Positions 1 to 6,826 of a stretch of 11,205 bases of DNA are shown in pieces. A program made the position numbers and the translations under genes. Each line of letters opens with the position of its first letter. Position 1 is the first letter of the stretch. Source of the DNA: JACVRX01 sp035697245 (GTDB taxonomy: Bacteria; Actinomycetota; Actinomycetes; Jiangellales; Jiangellaceae); the NCBI GenBank assembly GCA_035697245.1, contig DASSDH010000145.1, positions 1-11,205 of the forward strand, in the 5' to 3' direction. The notes beneath the pieces were generated by a model. It saw only the letters and a list, made by a program, of their open reading frames with translations. It was not told the DNA's origin and ran no database searches.

Positions 1-802
1 GCGCTCTGGTTTGTGGCTGCCGCTGTTCGAGGAGCTTGCCGACCCGGGCGTGGTTGCGCGTCTGGCCGCCGACGCGGAGGAGCGGGGCTGGCACGGGGTC
101 TTCGTGTGGGATCAGCTCCGCTGGCGTGAGCCGATAAAGCAAGTGGCCGATCCGTGGATCACCCTGGCGGCGATCGCGGCCGCGACCGAAGCGGTGATGC
201 TAGGCCCCATGGTCACCCCGCTTCCGCGCCGGCGCCCGGCGAAGGTGGCCAGGGAAACCGCGACGCTGGATCGGCTCAGCGGTGGCCGCCTCATCCTCGG
301 CGTGGGTCTGGGCGGGGACCAGTTCGCCGGCGAGTTCTCCAAGACCGGGGAGCAGGTCGATGATCGAGCGCGTGGCGAGATGCTCGACGAGGCACTCGAG
401 ATCCTTCTGGCTGCCTGGTCCGGCGAGCCGGTCAACCATCTCGGCAGGCATTACCTCGTCGATGATGTGCAGTTCCTCCCTCGGCCGGTGCAACGGCCGC
501 GAATACCAGTGTGGGCCGCGGCGTACTCAGGCAACGTCAAGCCACTGCGCCGGGCGGCCCGCTACGACGGCTTGTTCCCGGTCAACCTCGAAGGTGTGGA
601 TGAGTTCGCGCAAGCCGTGGCGACCGTCCGCGAGCTGCGCGGCGATAACCCGGCGCCTTATGACATCGCCGTCGAGCTTCGTCCCGGCAGCGATGTCGCC
701 CCTTACGCTGAAGCAGGCGCCACTTGGTGGATGACCGCATTGGAACCCGAAATCTCGCTGGACGAGGTACGCGGTGTGATTCGAGAAGGCCCGGGGGGAT
801 GA
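1..802 (+). CDS. LLM-class (luciferase-like) flavin-dependent oxidoreductase, start just off the left edge
   Basis: The protein matches the bacterial luciferase-like monooxygenase fold (TIM barrel using FMN or F420). The frame is open from base 2 and reads RSGLWLPLFEELADP, the usual first beta strand of this family. Base 1 is a G that would be the third base of an ATG or GTG, so only the first two bases of the gene are probably missing; the TTG at 11 is an internal leucine. Family hallmarks include the early VFVWDQ, the stretch TLDRLSGGRLILGVGLG with nearby GGDQF, the helix around ARGEMLDEALEILLAAWSG, and RPRIPVWAAAYS. Length is about 266 residues, slightly short but normal for compact actinobacterial members. 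No signal peptide or membrane segment is seen, so it is presumably cytosolic. Cofactor and substrate cannot be told from the sequence. No partner gene overlaps it; the next gene lies on the opposite strand. Confidence 0.88.
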   Translation, partial: RSGLWLPLFEELADPGVVARLAADAEERGWHGVFVWDQLRWREPIKQVADPWITLAAIAAATEAVMLGPMVTPLPRRRPAKVARETATLDRLSGGRLILGVGLGGDQFAGEFSKTGEQVDDRARGEMLDEALEILLAAWSGEPVNHLGRHYLVDDVQFLPRPVQRPRIPVWAAAYSGNVKPLRRAARYDGLFPVNLEGVDEFAQAVATVRELRGDNPAPYDIAVELRPGSDVAPYAEAGATWWMTALEPEISLDEVRGVIREGPGG

Positions 803-965
803 CCCGGTCACGTGCATGCCTACACCGAACGTGGAGGCAGTGTCCTCACATCGGCCATGTCCGTGAAACCTCGCACTTCGCATGTCCATGACGAATTGCC
901 CACCCGACAGGCGGCGGAAGACGCGCCCTTCCCGACGCCAGGATCGCGGCATGTCGGGCACAAGG

Positions 966-1364
966 TCAGCGACTCGGATGCACGCCGTACTTCTCGATCA
1001 TGAAGCGCCAGAAGAGCGGCACAGCCTCTGCGGCTGGGCGTTCAATTAGGTCTCCGTGACCGGTAAGGGACATCTCCTCGATCACAACGTGTCCGGGCCG
1101 AGGCCCATTGCGGAGTGAGTTGGGCGCACGGACGATCACGACATCGAGAGGCGGCTCCGGTACTGGCCGAGGTGTAATGACGAGGTCGTGCATCGATGTG
1201 GTCACAGCCAAATCGTCGGCTCGTCCCGGGCTAACGATGCTCGCCAGGATCTCGGCGAGGTAACCGAACTCGGGCGACCCTTCCGCAAGTCCGCCGAGAA
1301 ACTGACGAACCTCGTTCCAATCCCTTTGGACGAAGTCGTGCGGTCCAACCGCGAGTCCGCACAA
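966..1364 (-). CDS. Hypothetical protein, possibly 5'-truncated
   Basis: I do not recognise this family. The frame ends at a TGA at 968-966 and encodes a soluble, mixed protein ending in FMIEKYGVHPSR, with no membrane segment or signal peptide. The only conventional start is a TTG at 1364 with a weak upstream AGG. The same frame stays open to a TGA at 1493-1491 and reads like real protein (PLIATIRCVDGPIISPSAAV, then ICPRARVARLDLCGLAVG), yet that stretch has no ATG, GTG or TTG. Either the gene starts at the TTG, or it is the 3' part of a longer gene that lost its start by mutation or frameshift. Third-position GC is visibly lower than in the sigma factor gene next door, which could mean transfer or decay. 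It converges on the oxidoreductase gene and is divergent from the sigma operon. Confidence 0.45.
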   Translation of the reverse strand: MCGLAVGPHDFVQRDWNEVRQFLGGLAEGSPEFGYLAEILASIVSPGRADDLAVTTSMHDLVITPRPVPEPPLDVVIVRAPNSLRNGPRPGHVVIEEMSLTGHGDLIERPAAEAVPLFWRFMIEKYGVHPSR

Positions 1365-1533
1365 GTCGAGCCTGGCAACACGAGCTCGTGGGCAGATCCG
1401 AACGGCCGCTGACGGCGAAATGATGGGGCCGTCGACGCACCTGATCGTGGCAATGAGCGGGCGGTTGCCGTTCAGACACCGCGAGGCGGCTCACCCAGGC
1501 TCATCGACGAAAGCCAAGAGATTCGGACGGCGA

Positions 1534-1560
1534 TGTCGAGGATCCGTGACCGGCTCCGTC
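1534..1560 (+). promoter_or_regulatory. Candidate ECF42-type promoter (TGTCGA-N17-CGTC)
   Basis: TGTCGA lies at 1534-1539 and CGTC at 1557-1560, separated by 17 bases and about 50 bases before the DGPF gene start. From memory, ECF42 sigma factors were reported to use a TGTCGA -35 and a CG(A/T)C -10 element and to drive their own DGPF-sigma operons; the spacing and position fit. The match is seen in the sequence, and its use as a promoter is inferred. Confidence 0.5.
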
Positions 1561-1611
1561 CCCGCTGTGAACGCGACCAGAATGGGTCGCACCAGCCCGA
1601 GGAGACACCCG

Positions 1612-2019
1612 ATGGCCAAGTACTTGCTGCTCAAGCACTACCGCGGCGCCCCGGCTCCGGTGAACGACGTCCCGATGGACCAGTGGACGCCGGAGGAGAT
1701 CTCGGCCCACATGCAGTTCATGCACGACTTCGCGGCCCGGCTCGAGGGGACCGGCGAGTTCGTCGACGGACAGGCACTCGCGCCCGAGGGGACGTTCGTC
1801 CGGTACGACGGCGAGGGTCGTCCGCCGGTCACCGACGGCCCCTTCGCCGAGACCAAGGACCTCATCGCCGGCTGGTATGTGATCGACGTCGACAGCTACG
1901 AGCGCGCCGTCGAGCTGGCCGGGGAGCTGTCGGCCGCCCCGGGGGCAGGCGGGAAGCCGATCCACGAGTGGCTCGAGGTGCGCCCGTTCCTGGCCGAGCC
2001 GCCCACCATCACGGAGTGA
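1612..2019 (+). CDS. DGPF / YCII-related domain protein
   Basis: A 135-residue cytosolic protein of the YCII-related (DGPF) family, a small ferredoxin-like fold. It opens with the typical MAKYLLLKHYRG and carries the signature VTDGPFAETKDLIAGWYVIDV, with DGPF at residues 75-78, followed by a helix and a final strand ending in EVRPF. The start at 1612 is chosen because a GAGGAG Shine-Dalgarno site lies at 1599-1604, 7 bases upstream, and because homologues begin with this strand; the open frame before it is not coding-like. Its stop overlaps the start of the sigma factor gene by 4 bases (GTGA), implying translational coupling. DGPF genes are the standard neighbours of ECF42 sigma factors. Their biochemical role is unknown; a part in controlling the sigma factor or as its regulon output is only a suggestion. 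Some YCII relatives have enzyme activity, but I see no evidence for a specific reaction. Confidence 0.92.
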   Translation: MAKYLLLKHYRGAPAPVNDVPMDQWTPEEISAHMQFMHDFAARLEGTGEFVDGQALAPEGTFVRYDGEGRPPVTDGPFAETKDLIAGWYVIDVDSYERAVELAGELSAAPGAGGKPIHEWLEVRPFLAEPPTITE

Positions 2020-3182
2020 CCTCTCAGGTGGACGAAACCCTGCTGCGGAGCCTGACGCCGAGCGTGATCGGGATCCTCGTCCGCCGCGGAGCCGACTTCG
2101 CGGCGGCCGAGGACGCCGTGCAGGACGCGCTGGTCGAGGCGGTGCGCGTCTGGCCGGACGACCCGCCGCGGGACCCGAAGGCGTGGCTGGTCACCGTGGC
2201 CTGGCGCAAGTTCCTCGACGCGACCCGGGCGGACGCCGCGCGGCGGCGGCGCGAGGACCTCGTCGACGAGGAGTCGGCGCCGCCCGGCCCCGCGGTGGAC
2301 GACACGCTCCAGCTCTACTTCCTGTGCGCCCACCCGTCGCTGACGCCGTCGTCCGCGGTCGCGCTCACGCTGCGCGCCGTCGGCGGGCTGACCACCCGCC
2401 AGATCGCCGAGGCCTACCTGGTGCCCGAGGCGACGATGGGGCAGCGCATCACCAGGGCTAAGCGCACCGTTTCCGGCGTGCGGTTCGACCAGCCCGGCGA
2501 CGTCGCCACCGTGCTGCGTGTGCTCTACCTGGTCTTCAACGAGGGTTACTCCGGGGACGTCGACCTCGCCGCCGAGGCCATCCGGCTCACCCGGCAGCTC
2601 GCAGCCGCGATCGACCACCCCGAGGTGGCGGGGCTGCTTGCCCTCATGCTGCTCACCCACGCCCGGCGCGCCGCCCGGACCGCGCCCGACGGCAGCCTGG
2701 TGCCGCTCGCCGAGCAGGACCGCGGCAGGTGGGACACCGAGTCGATCGCCGAGGGCGTCGAGACCCTGCAGGCGGCCCTCGCCCGCGACGGGCTGGGCGA
2801 GTTCCAGGCCCAGGCCGCCATCGCGGCACTCCACGCTGACGCGCCCACCGCCGCAGAGACCGACTGGGTGCAGATCGTCGAGTGGTACGACGAGCTCGCG
2901 CGCCTGACCGACAACCCGGTCGTCCGGCTCAACCGCGCGGTGGCCGTCGGCGAGGCCGACGGACCGCGCGCCGGCCTGGCGGCGCTCGCGGCGCTGGACG
3001 ACTCACTGCCCCGCCACGCCGCGGTGGCGGCGTACCTCCACGAGCGCGTCGGCGACCTGGCGACGGCAGCACGGCTGTACGCCGAGGCGGCTCACAAGGC
3101 ACCCAACCTCGCCGAGCGCGACCACCTGACGCGCCAGGCCGCCCGGCTCAACGCCCGCCTCAGGCACGAACGAAAGGTCTGA
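2016..3182 (+). CDS. ECF42-type RNA polymerase sigma factor with C-terminal extension (DUF6596/TPR-like)
   Basis: A 388-residue ECF sigma factor. Region sigma-2 covers about residues 10-75 (GADFAAAEDAVQDALVEAV and PRDPKAWLVTVAWRKFLD). Sigma-4 covers about 100-155, with the helix-turn-helix in GGLTTRQIAEAYLVPEATMG. The rest (about 165-388) is the long extension of the ECF42 group: LRVLYLVFNEGYSG at 168-180, then alpha-helical repeats including PVVRLNRAVAV and HERVGDLATAARLYAEA. The length fits the group (about 400). The GTG start at 2016 overlaps the preceding stop by 4 bases; a second in-frame GTG follows four codons later and is less likely. No anti-sigma factor gene is adjacent, as expected for ECF42, where the extension is thought to control activity. 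With the upstream DGPF gene it forms an operon that probably drives its own promoter. Confidence 0.93.
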   Translation: MTSQVDETLLRSLTPSVIGILVRRGADFAAAEDAVQDALVEAVRVWPDDPPRDPKAWLVTVAWRKFLDATRADAARRRREDLVDEESAPPGPAVDDTLQLYFLCAHPSLTPSSAVALTLRAVGGLTTRQIAEAYLVPEATMGQRITRAKRTVSGVRFDQPGDVATVLRVLYLVFNEGYSGDVDLAAEAIRLTRQLAAAIDHPEVAGLLALMLLTHARRAARTAPDGSLVPLAEQDRGRWDTESIAEGVETLQAALARDGLGEFQAQAAIAALHADAPTAAETDWVQIVEWYDELARLTDNPVVRLNRAVAVGEADGPRAGLAALAALDDSLPRHAAVAAYLHERVGDLATAARLYAEAAHKAPNLAERDHLTRQAARLNARLRHERKV

Positions 3183-3184
3183 CC

Positions 3185-3232
3185 ATGTCACTAGCAGATG
3201 GCGGCCGTTCCCTATCCCTCGGCCGTGTGTAG
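3185..3232 (+). other. Very short ORF after the sigma factor, possible decayed third operon gene
   Basis: An ATG follows the sigma factor stop by two bases, with AAGG about 8 bases before it. It encodes only 15 residues (MSLADGGRSLSLGRV) before TAG at 3230-3232. The same frame then stays open to TGA at 3407-3409 and includes KWHVNWPDPGVDTV, so a longer gene broken by the TAG is conceivable. I recognise no family. It may equally be non-coding. Confidence 0.15.
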
Positions 3233-3505
3233 CCCGACGCGAAATGGCACGTGAACTGGCCCGACCCGGGTGTTGACACCGTCCGCGATCCAAGGCCGCG
3301 AGCGCACTGGCAGTCGGTGCGCCTCCTCGGCGACTTTGCTGGCGCCGTCACAGCGGCCGCGGGTGGGTCGTCAATCATTGCTGCTCGCCTGACACGGGTC
3401 ATGAGCAGATGAGCAGGTCCTCCAGGAGGACCGGTTCAGCGACCGTGAGGACACCGTGGGCGCAGAGGACGCATCCCCGCATGGAGGTGGGGTGACGACA
3501 GGAGC
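3233..3505. other. Gene-poor stretch after the sigma operon
   Basis: I see no convincing gene here. Beyond the open continuation described for the short ORF at 3185, the only distinct structure is the inverted repeat at 3416-3432. Base composition is less biased than in the adjacent sigma factor gene, consistent with non-coding or decayed DNA. Confidence 0.4.
3416..3432. repeat. Perfect inverted repeat GGTCCTCC-A-GGAGGACC
   Basis: Two 8-base arms flank one central base. As RNA it would form a hairpin of about 6 pairs with a 5-base loop. There is no T-tract, so a classic rho-independent terminator is not supported. It could be an operator, a terminator for the sigma operon, or chance. Confidence 0.35.
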
Positions 3506-3575
3506 TCACGCGCCGGTGACGTAGGCGGTGAGGAAATGCACGCCGTGGCGGTCGAGGTTGCCGCGGGCGCGGTCG
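3506..3575 (-). pseudogene. 3'-end fragment of a tyrosine recombinase gene
   Basis: Read on the minus strand, this piece encodes DRARGNLDRHGVHFLTAYVT followed by GA and a TGA at 3508-3506. It is nearly identical to the C-terminus of the recombinase at 9304-10216, which ends DRARGNLDRHGVHFLTAYVA-GV. In DNA, 3513-3575 aligns to 9311-9373 without gaps, with about four differences over 63 bases. Similarity stops at the aspartate codon right after the place of the catalytic tyrosine (TEHY-D in the long copy, ARES-D here), so no catalytic residue is retained. The minus-strand frame continues to about 3865 but that part resembles nothing in the long copy. This is a recombination or deletion remnant, not a working gene. 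Confidence 0.8.
3513..3575. repeat. Direct repeat, copy 1 (recombinase gene 3' end)
   Basis: Copy 1 of a roughly 63-base direct repeat whose second copy is at 9311-9373, offset 5,798 bases. Within the core 3521-3575 only bases 3530 and 3536 differ. Confidence 0.85.
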
Positions 3576-4045
3576 GATTCTCGGGCAGCCGCGCAGAATG
3601 CCGACATCAGTTCGCGTGCTGTGGGAGGGCCGCGTGGTGGCCGATGTTCCGGTCGCGGAGCTTGGGTAGGAGGCGCGGGCGCCGATAATTCCGCGCATCG
3701 ACCACAGTGCCCCCTCTGGAGCGCGTCGCCGAGGCGTCTGTGGCGGGCGAGTGTCGGACATCTGGATGGTGTCGTCCGGTACTTGACGGGTGTGTCGACC
3801 TGGTCCGATGGCGTTGACGATTCGCTTGTGTGTGGACCGCTTGTAGGGGATCTGCCCGGGTTCAAGCCCCCACCACGCGGCCGCGCGGAGTACCCATGCT
3901 GCTGCAGCAGTTCGGCCTTGGCGTTGTCCGCAGACCTGCGGGTTCGGGTAGCATGGAGCTAGCACTGACTCGTCGACTCCCAGCCGGGCAGCCTCCGGTT
4001 CTTGCCGGATCGCTGCGTGAGGTCGGTGCGTCGCGCTGAGAAATG
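3576..4045. other. Gene-poor stretch, possible coding remnant on the minus strand
   Basis: No intact gene can be supported. On the minus strand a frame open from a GTG at 3965 reads, about 3750-3880, like a piece of real protein (WWGLEPGQIPYKRSTHKRI then VNAIGPGRHTRQVPDD), followed by low-quality sequence. That patch could be a fragment of an unidentified gene, perhaps from a mobile element, but I recognise no family. Plus-strand frames here look like shadows. Confidence 0.3.
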
Positions 4046-4052
4046 CGCATGG

Positions 4053-4114
4053 GTCCCGTGTGTGCGGGACACGCCTCGTCGGGGGTGTCCCGCCAAGTCG
4101 TTCGACGGCGGGAC
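4053..4114 (+). promoter_or_regulatory. Leader with alternating complementary segments (attenuator-like) upstream of the SNF2 gene
   Basis: Four segments alternate: GTCCCG at 4053-4058, CGGGAC at 4065-4070, GTCCCG at 4087-4092 and CGGGAC at 4109-4114. Segment 2 can pair with segment 1 (6 pairs, 6-base loop) or with segment 3 in a longer stem (GCGGGACAC at 4064-4072 with GTGTCCCGC at 4085-4093, 9 pairs, 12-base loop); segment 3 can also pair with segment 4. Such mutually exclusive stems are typical of attenuators or switching leaders, but may simply be binding-site repeats. Function is inferred only. Confidence 0.35.
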
Positions 4115-4138
4115 GGGGGCGTCGCGGGGCTCAATAGC

Positions 4139-4158
4139 CTCGAGGCCCGGGCCTCGAG
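4139..4158. repeat. Perfect 20-bp palindrome upstream of the SNF2 gene
   Basis: CTCGAGGCCCGGGCCTCGAG equals its own reverse complement over all 20 bases. It ends 24 bases before the Shine-Dalgarno site of the SNF2 gene, where an operator or an mRNA hairpin could control expression. No T-run follows it. Confidence 0.75.
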
Positions 4159-4181
4159 CCCGATCGAGCTGTGAAACGCAT

Positions 4182-4187
4182 AAGGAG
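4182..4187 (+). promoter_or_regulatory. Shine-Dalgarno site AAGGAG that sets the TTG start of the SNF2 gene
   Basis: AAGGAG is followed by a 7-base spacer and TTG at 4195. The in-frame GTG at 4171 lies upstream of this site and has no comparable one of its own, so the TTG is preferred. Confidence 0.7.
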
Positions 4188-4194
4188 AAGTCGG

Positions 4195-6321
4195 TTGGCA
4201 CAGCGCCAGCGTCGTTCCGGGAGGACCGGGACAGCCCAGCGCGGGCAGGGTCATGCGCGCGACAACGACGGGATCTTGCCTGTTCTGGCCAGGGCGGTCC
4301 GCGAGGTGGAGAACCGCGTGCAGCGCGGGCCGATGGAGCGGACGAAGTTCCAGGTCACCGCGCTGCTGGCGGCCGAGGAGCGGGCGCGGGTGAGGGCCGA
4401 CGCGTCTGTGACCGACGCGCAACGCGACATGCAGCTGAGGCGGCTGGACGGGATCGCAACGATCCTTGCGCAGATCGCGGTCCGCGAGCCGTCGCTGTTC
4501 GCCCTGCTCGGCGAGGACGCCGAGGTCAGCGACTCGGCGCGACGGCTCAAGAGGGAGATGCAGGTCGCCGGCGGGCTGACCCCAGACCCGGAGGTCCAGC
4601 GGGCCCGCCCGGCCACGACCTCCCTGCGCAGCGAACGGCAGGTCGTGCCGCAGTCGGTGGTCGCCGCGCAGCTGGCCAACCCGTTCCTGGCGCCCGAGTT
4701 CACCGTAGCCGGCCAGCGCGGCCATCAGCAGCGGCGCCTGGCCGGCTGGGAGCTGATCCAGCCGTTGCTCAGCTCGTTCGAGAACGCCACACCCGGCGCG
4801 CCGTCGTGCATGGAGCTGCCCGAACCGGCCTCGTCGGTGCGGCTGCCGCCCGGGCTCGAGCTGATGCCACACCAGGCTCGACTGCTCGCCGCTGCGGCCC
4901 GCGGACACCGAACGTTCCTGCTGGCCGACGAGCCCGGACTGGGCAAGACCGCCCAGGCACTGTTGGCCGCGCAGGCCGCGAGCGCCTACCCGCTGCTGTG
5001 CGTGGTGCCCAGTGTGGTCAAGACGAACTGGGCCCGGGAGGCCGCCCGCTGGACGCCCTCCCGCAGCGTCACCGTGATCCACGGCAGCGGCGAACAGATC
5101 GACGGGTTCGCCGACATCGTCGTGGTCAACTACGAGGTGCTGGACCGCCACGTCGGCTGGATCGCCACCCACGGCTTCCGCGGCATGGTCGTCGACGAGG
5201 CGCACTTCATCAAAAACAAGAAGTCACAGCGCTCCCGGCACGTCCTGGAGATCGCCGACCGGATCCGGCAGCGCGTCGCTCGGCCGCTGGTAATGGCGCT
5301 AACCGGTACGCCGCTGATCAACGACATCGACGACTTCCGCGCGATCTGGCAGTTCCTCGGCTGGATCGGGGAAAACAAGCCCGGGCCGCCCCTGATGACG
5401 GCGCTGGAGGAGACCGGCCTGACACCGATCGACCGTGGCTTCTACCCGGCGGCACGCCAGACCGTCATTGACCTCGGCATCGTCCGGCGGCGCAAGCTCG
5501 ACGTGGCCAGCCAGATCCCGGCCCGGCGGATCGCCGACCTACCCGTCGAGCTCGACCCCGCCGCCGCCCGCTCCATCCGCGAGGCCGAGCGGGAGCTCGC
5601 GCTCCGGCTCCTCCAGCGGTACGACGCCGCCGTCGCCGCCCGCGCGCAACGGTCCGGCCAGACCGTCGAGGGCATCGACCACGAGCTGGTACGCGGGGTC
5701 GCTGGCCGGGAACTCTCGGACCCGGCCGAGTCATCCTCGGGCGAAAACGTCTTCGCGATGGTCCGCCGAATCGGCCACGCCAAGGCCACTCTGGCCGCCG
5801 ACTACGCCGCCCAGTTGGCCCGTAACGCCGGCAAGGTGGTGTTCTTCGCCAAGCACATCGACGTCATGGACTCGGCCTCCGCGCTGTTGGAATCCCGAGG
5901 CATTCGCTTCGCCTCGGTCCGCGGCGACCAGCCTCCCGCCGTGCGCCAGCGCAACATCGACGCGTTCGTGAACGACCCCGACGTGGCGATTGTGGTCTGC
6001 TCCCTGACCGCCGCCGGCGTAGGCCTGAACCTGCAGGTCGCCAGCAACGTCGTCCTCGCCGAACTCTCCTGGACCAACGCCGAGCAGACCCAGGCCATCG
6101 ACCGGGTCCACCGGATCGGGCAGACCGAACCCGTCACCGCCTGGCGGATCATCGCCACCCAGACGATCGACGCCAAGATCGCCGAGCTCATCGACTCCAA
6201 AGCGGGTCTGGCTGCGCGCGCGCTCGACGGCTCCGACGAACAGGTCGCCTCCTCCGCCGACATCCAACTCGAAGCGCTGGTGGCGCTGCTGACCGAGGCG
6301 CTGACAGACCGGCAGAACTGA
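4195..6321 (+). CDS. SNF2-family DEAD/DEAH-box ATPase/helicase
   Basis: A 708-residue superfamily 2 ATPase of the SNF2 (HepA/RapA/SMARCAL1-like) class, expected to move along double-stranded DNA or remodel DNA-bound proteins using ATP. Residues 1 to about 220 form an arginine-rich, mostly helical N-terminal part with no domain I recognise. Then follow motif I DEPGLGKT (245-252, with proline where most members have methionine), motif II DEAH (334-337), motif III LTGTP (369-373), the second RecA lobe beginning near VVFF (548-551), motif V AAGVGLN (606-612) and motif VI QAIDRVHRIGQ (633-643). All main catalytic motifs look intact. The TTG start is chosen for its Shine-Dalgarno site; GTG at 4171 would add 8 residues. 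It stands alone, without a methylase, nuclease or other partner. It lies between two recombinase sequences, so it may be mobile-element cargo with a role in element maintenance, repair or defence, which the sequence does not decide. Confidence 0.92.
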   Translation: MAQRQRRSGRTGTAQRGQGHARDNDGILPVLARAVREVENRVQRGPMERTKFQVTALLAAEERARVRADASVTDAQRDMQLRRLDGIATILAQIAVREPSLFALLGEDAEVSDSARRLKREMQVAGGLTPDPEVQRARPATTSLRSERQVVPQSVVAAQLANPFLAPEFTVAGQRGHQQRRLAGWELIQPLLSSFENATPGAPSCMELPEPASSVRLPPGLELMPHQARLLAAAARGHRTFLLADEPGLGKTAQALLAAQAASAYPLLCVVPSVVKTNWAREAARWTPSRSVTVIHGSGEQIDGFADIVVVNYEVLDRHVGWIATHGFRGMVVDEAHFIKNKKSQRSRHVLEIADRIRQRVARPLVMALTGTPLINDIDDFRAIWQFLGWIGENKPGPPLMTALEETGLTPIDRGFYPAARQTVIDLGIVRRRKLDVASQIPARRIADLPVELDPAAARSIREAERELALRLLQRYDAAVAARAQRSGQTVEGIDHELVRGVAGRELSDPAESSSGENVFAMVRRIGHAKATLAADYAAQLARNAGKVVFFAKHIDVMDSASALLESRGIRFASVRGDQPPAVRQRNIDAFVNDPDVAIVVCSLTAAGVGLNLQVASNVVLAELSWTNAEQTQAIDRVHRIGQTEPVTAWRIIATQTIDAKIAELIDSKAGLAARALDGSDEQVASSADIQLEALVALLTEALTDRQN

Positions 6322-6826
6322 GCACGTGTGCACTCTGTTGCGCGTGACGTCGTCGCGCCATGACAGACGACTTCGTCATCACCCCCAACCCGAGCCAACA
6401 AGCTCGCTACCGTACCCGCTGCAGGTTTCCCGTCCGAGTTGCGTACACCCGGGAGCCGCGGCCATCGACCTCAAGCGGCGGAATGATACGCCTCGCCGAT
6501 CGCGACTCGCGATGTCCAGATGGTCGCAGGTCATATGCGGTCTCTGATCATCGTGAGCGCTGACAGTGCCAGACCTTCGGCAGCCACCTCACGCTTCGTC
6601 GTTCGATCAACCGAGAGACCACTCGTACGTGAAGCCGGAGGGTCTTCGTGCGCAAGCTTGGACTCACGTTGCAGCATCCTGATCCTGCTCCCGAGCCCTA
6701 GATCATCAATCGGGTGCACGCCATACTTGCTCGTCGGCACCACCACCCGACCCGCGGTAAACGCGGGGGGCTTCGCCATCGCGAGACGTTTGCAGCTCTC
6801 GCTCCAAAAGGGCGCCGAAATCCACA
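6322..6826. other. Gene-poor stretch between the SNF2 and LuxR genes
   Basis: No well-supported gene lies here. Just after the SNF2 stop, 6360-6379 can fold as a short hairpin (ATGAC with GTCAT, inner GACGA with TCGTC), but there is no T-tract. The one frame worth noting on the minus strand is listed separately at 6531-6827. Plus-strand frames look like shadows. Confidence 0.4.

Noticed and set aside
1420..1611. Upstream extension of the DGPF protein to 1420
   Set aside because: Homologues begin at MAKYLLLKHY-type sequence, the ribosome site GAGGAG fits the ATG at 1612, and the candidate promoter lies inside the extension.
1533..2015. Upstream extension of the sigma factor frame to 1533
   Set aside because: This part lies under the DGPF gene in another frame and encodes an arginine/glycine-rich shadow; the sigma-2 region begins right after the GTG at 2016.
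1896..2834. Long minus-strand frame opposite the DGPF and sigma genes
   Set aside because: It is a GC-rich antisense shadow of two clearly coding plus-strand genes and shows no family features.
3855..3890. T-arm-like GGGTTCAAGCCCCC followed by ACCA, suggesting a plus-strand tRNA end
   Set aside because: Only three of five T-stem pairs form, no D-arm or anticodon arm fits upstream, and the minus strand there reads as a protein-like patch (WWGLEPGQIPYKRST).
3862..5205. Long minus-strand frame opposite the SNF2 gene
   Set aside because: It is antisense to the SNF2 gene, with shadow composition and no recognisable domain.
974..6730. Shared KYGVHP peptide in the minus-strand frames at 966-1364 and 6531-6827
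   Set aside because: Similarity covers only about six residues (under 20 bases) and does not extend, so chance is more likely than a duplicated gene.
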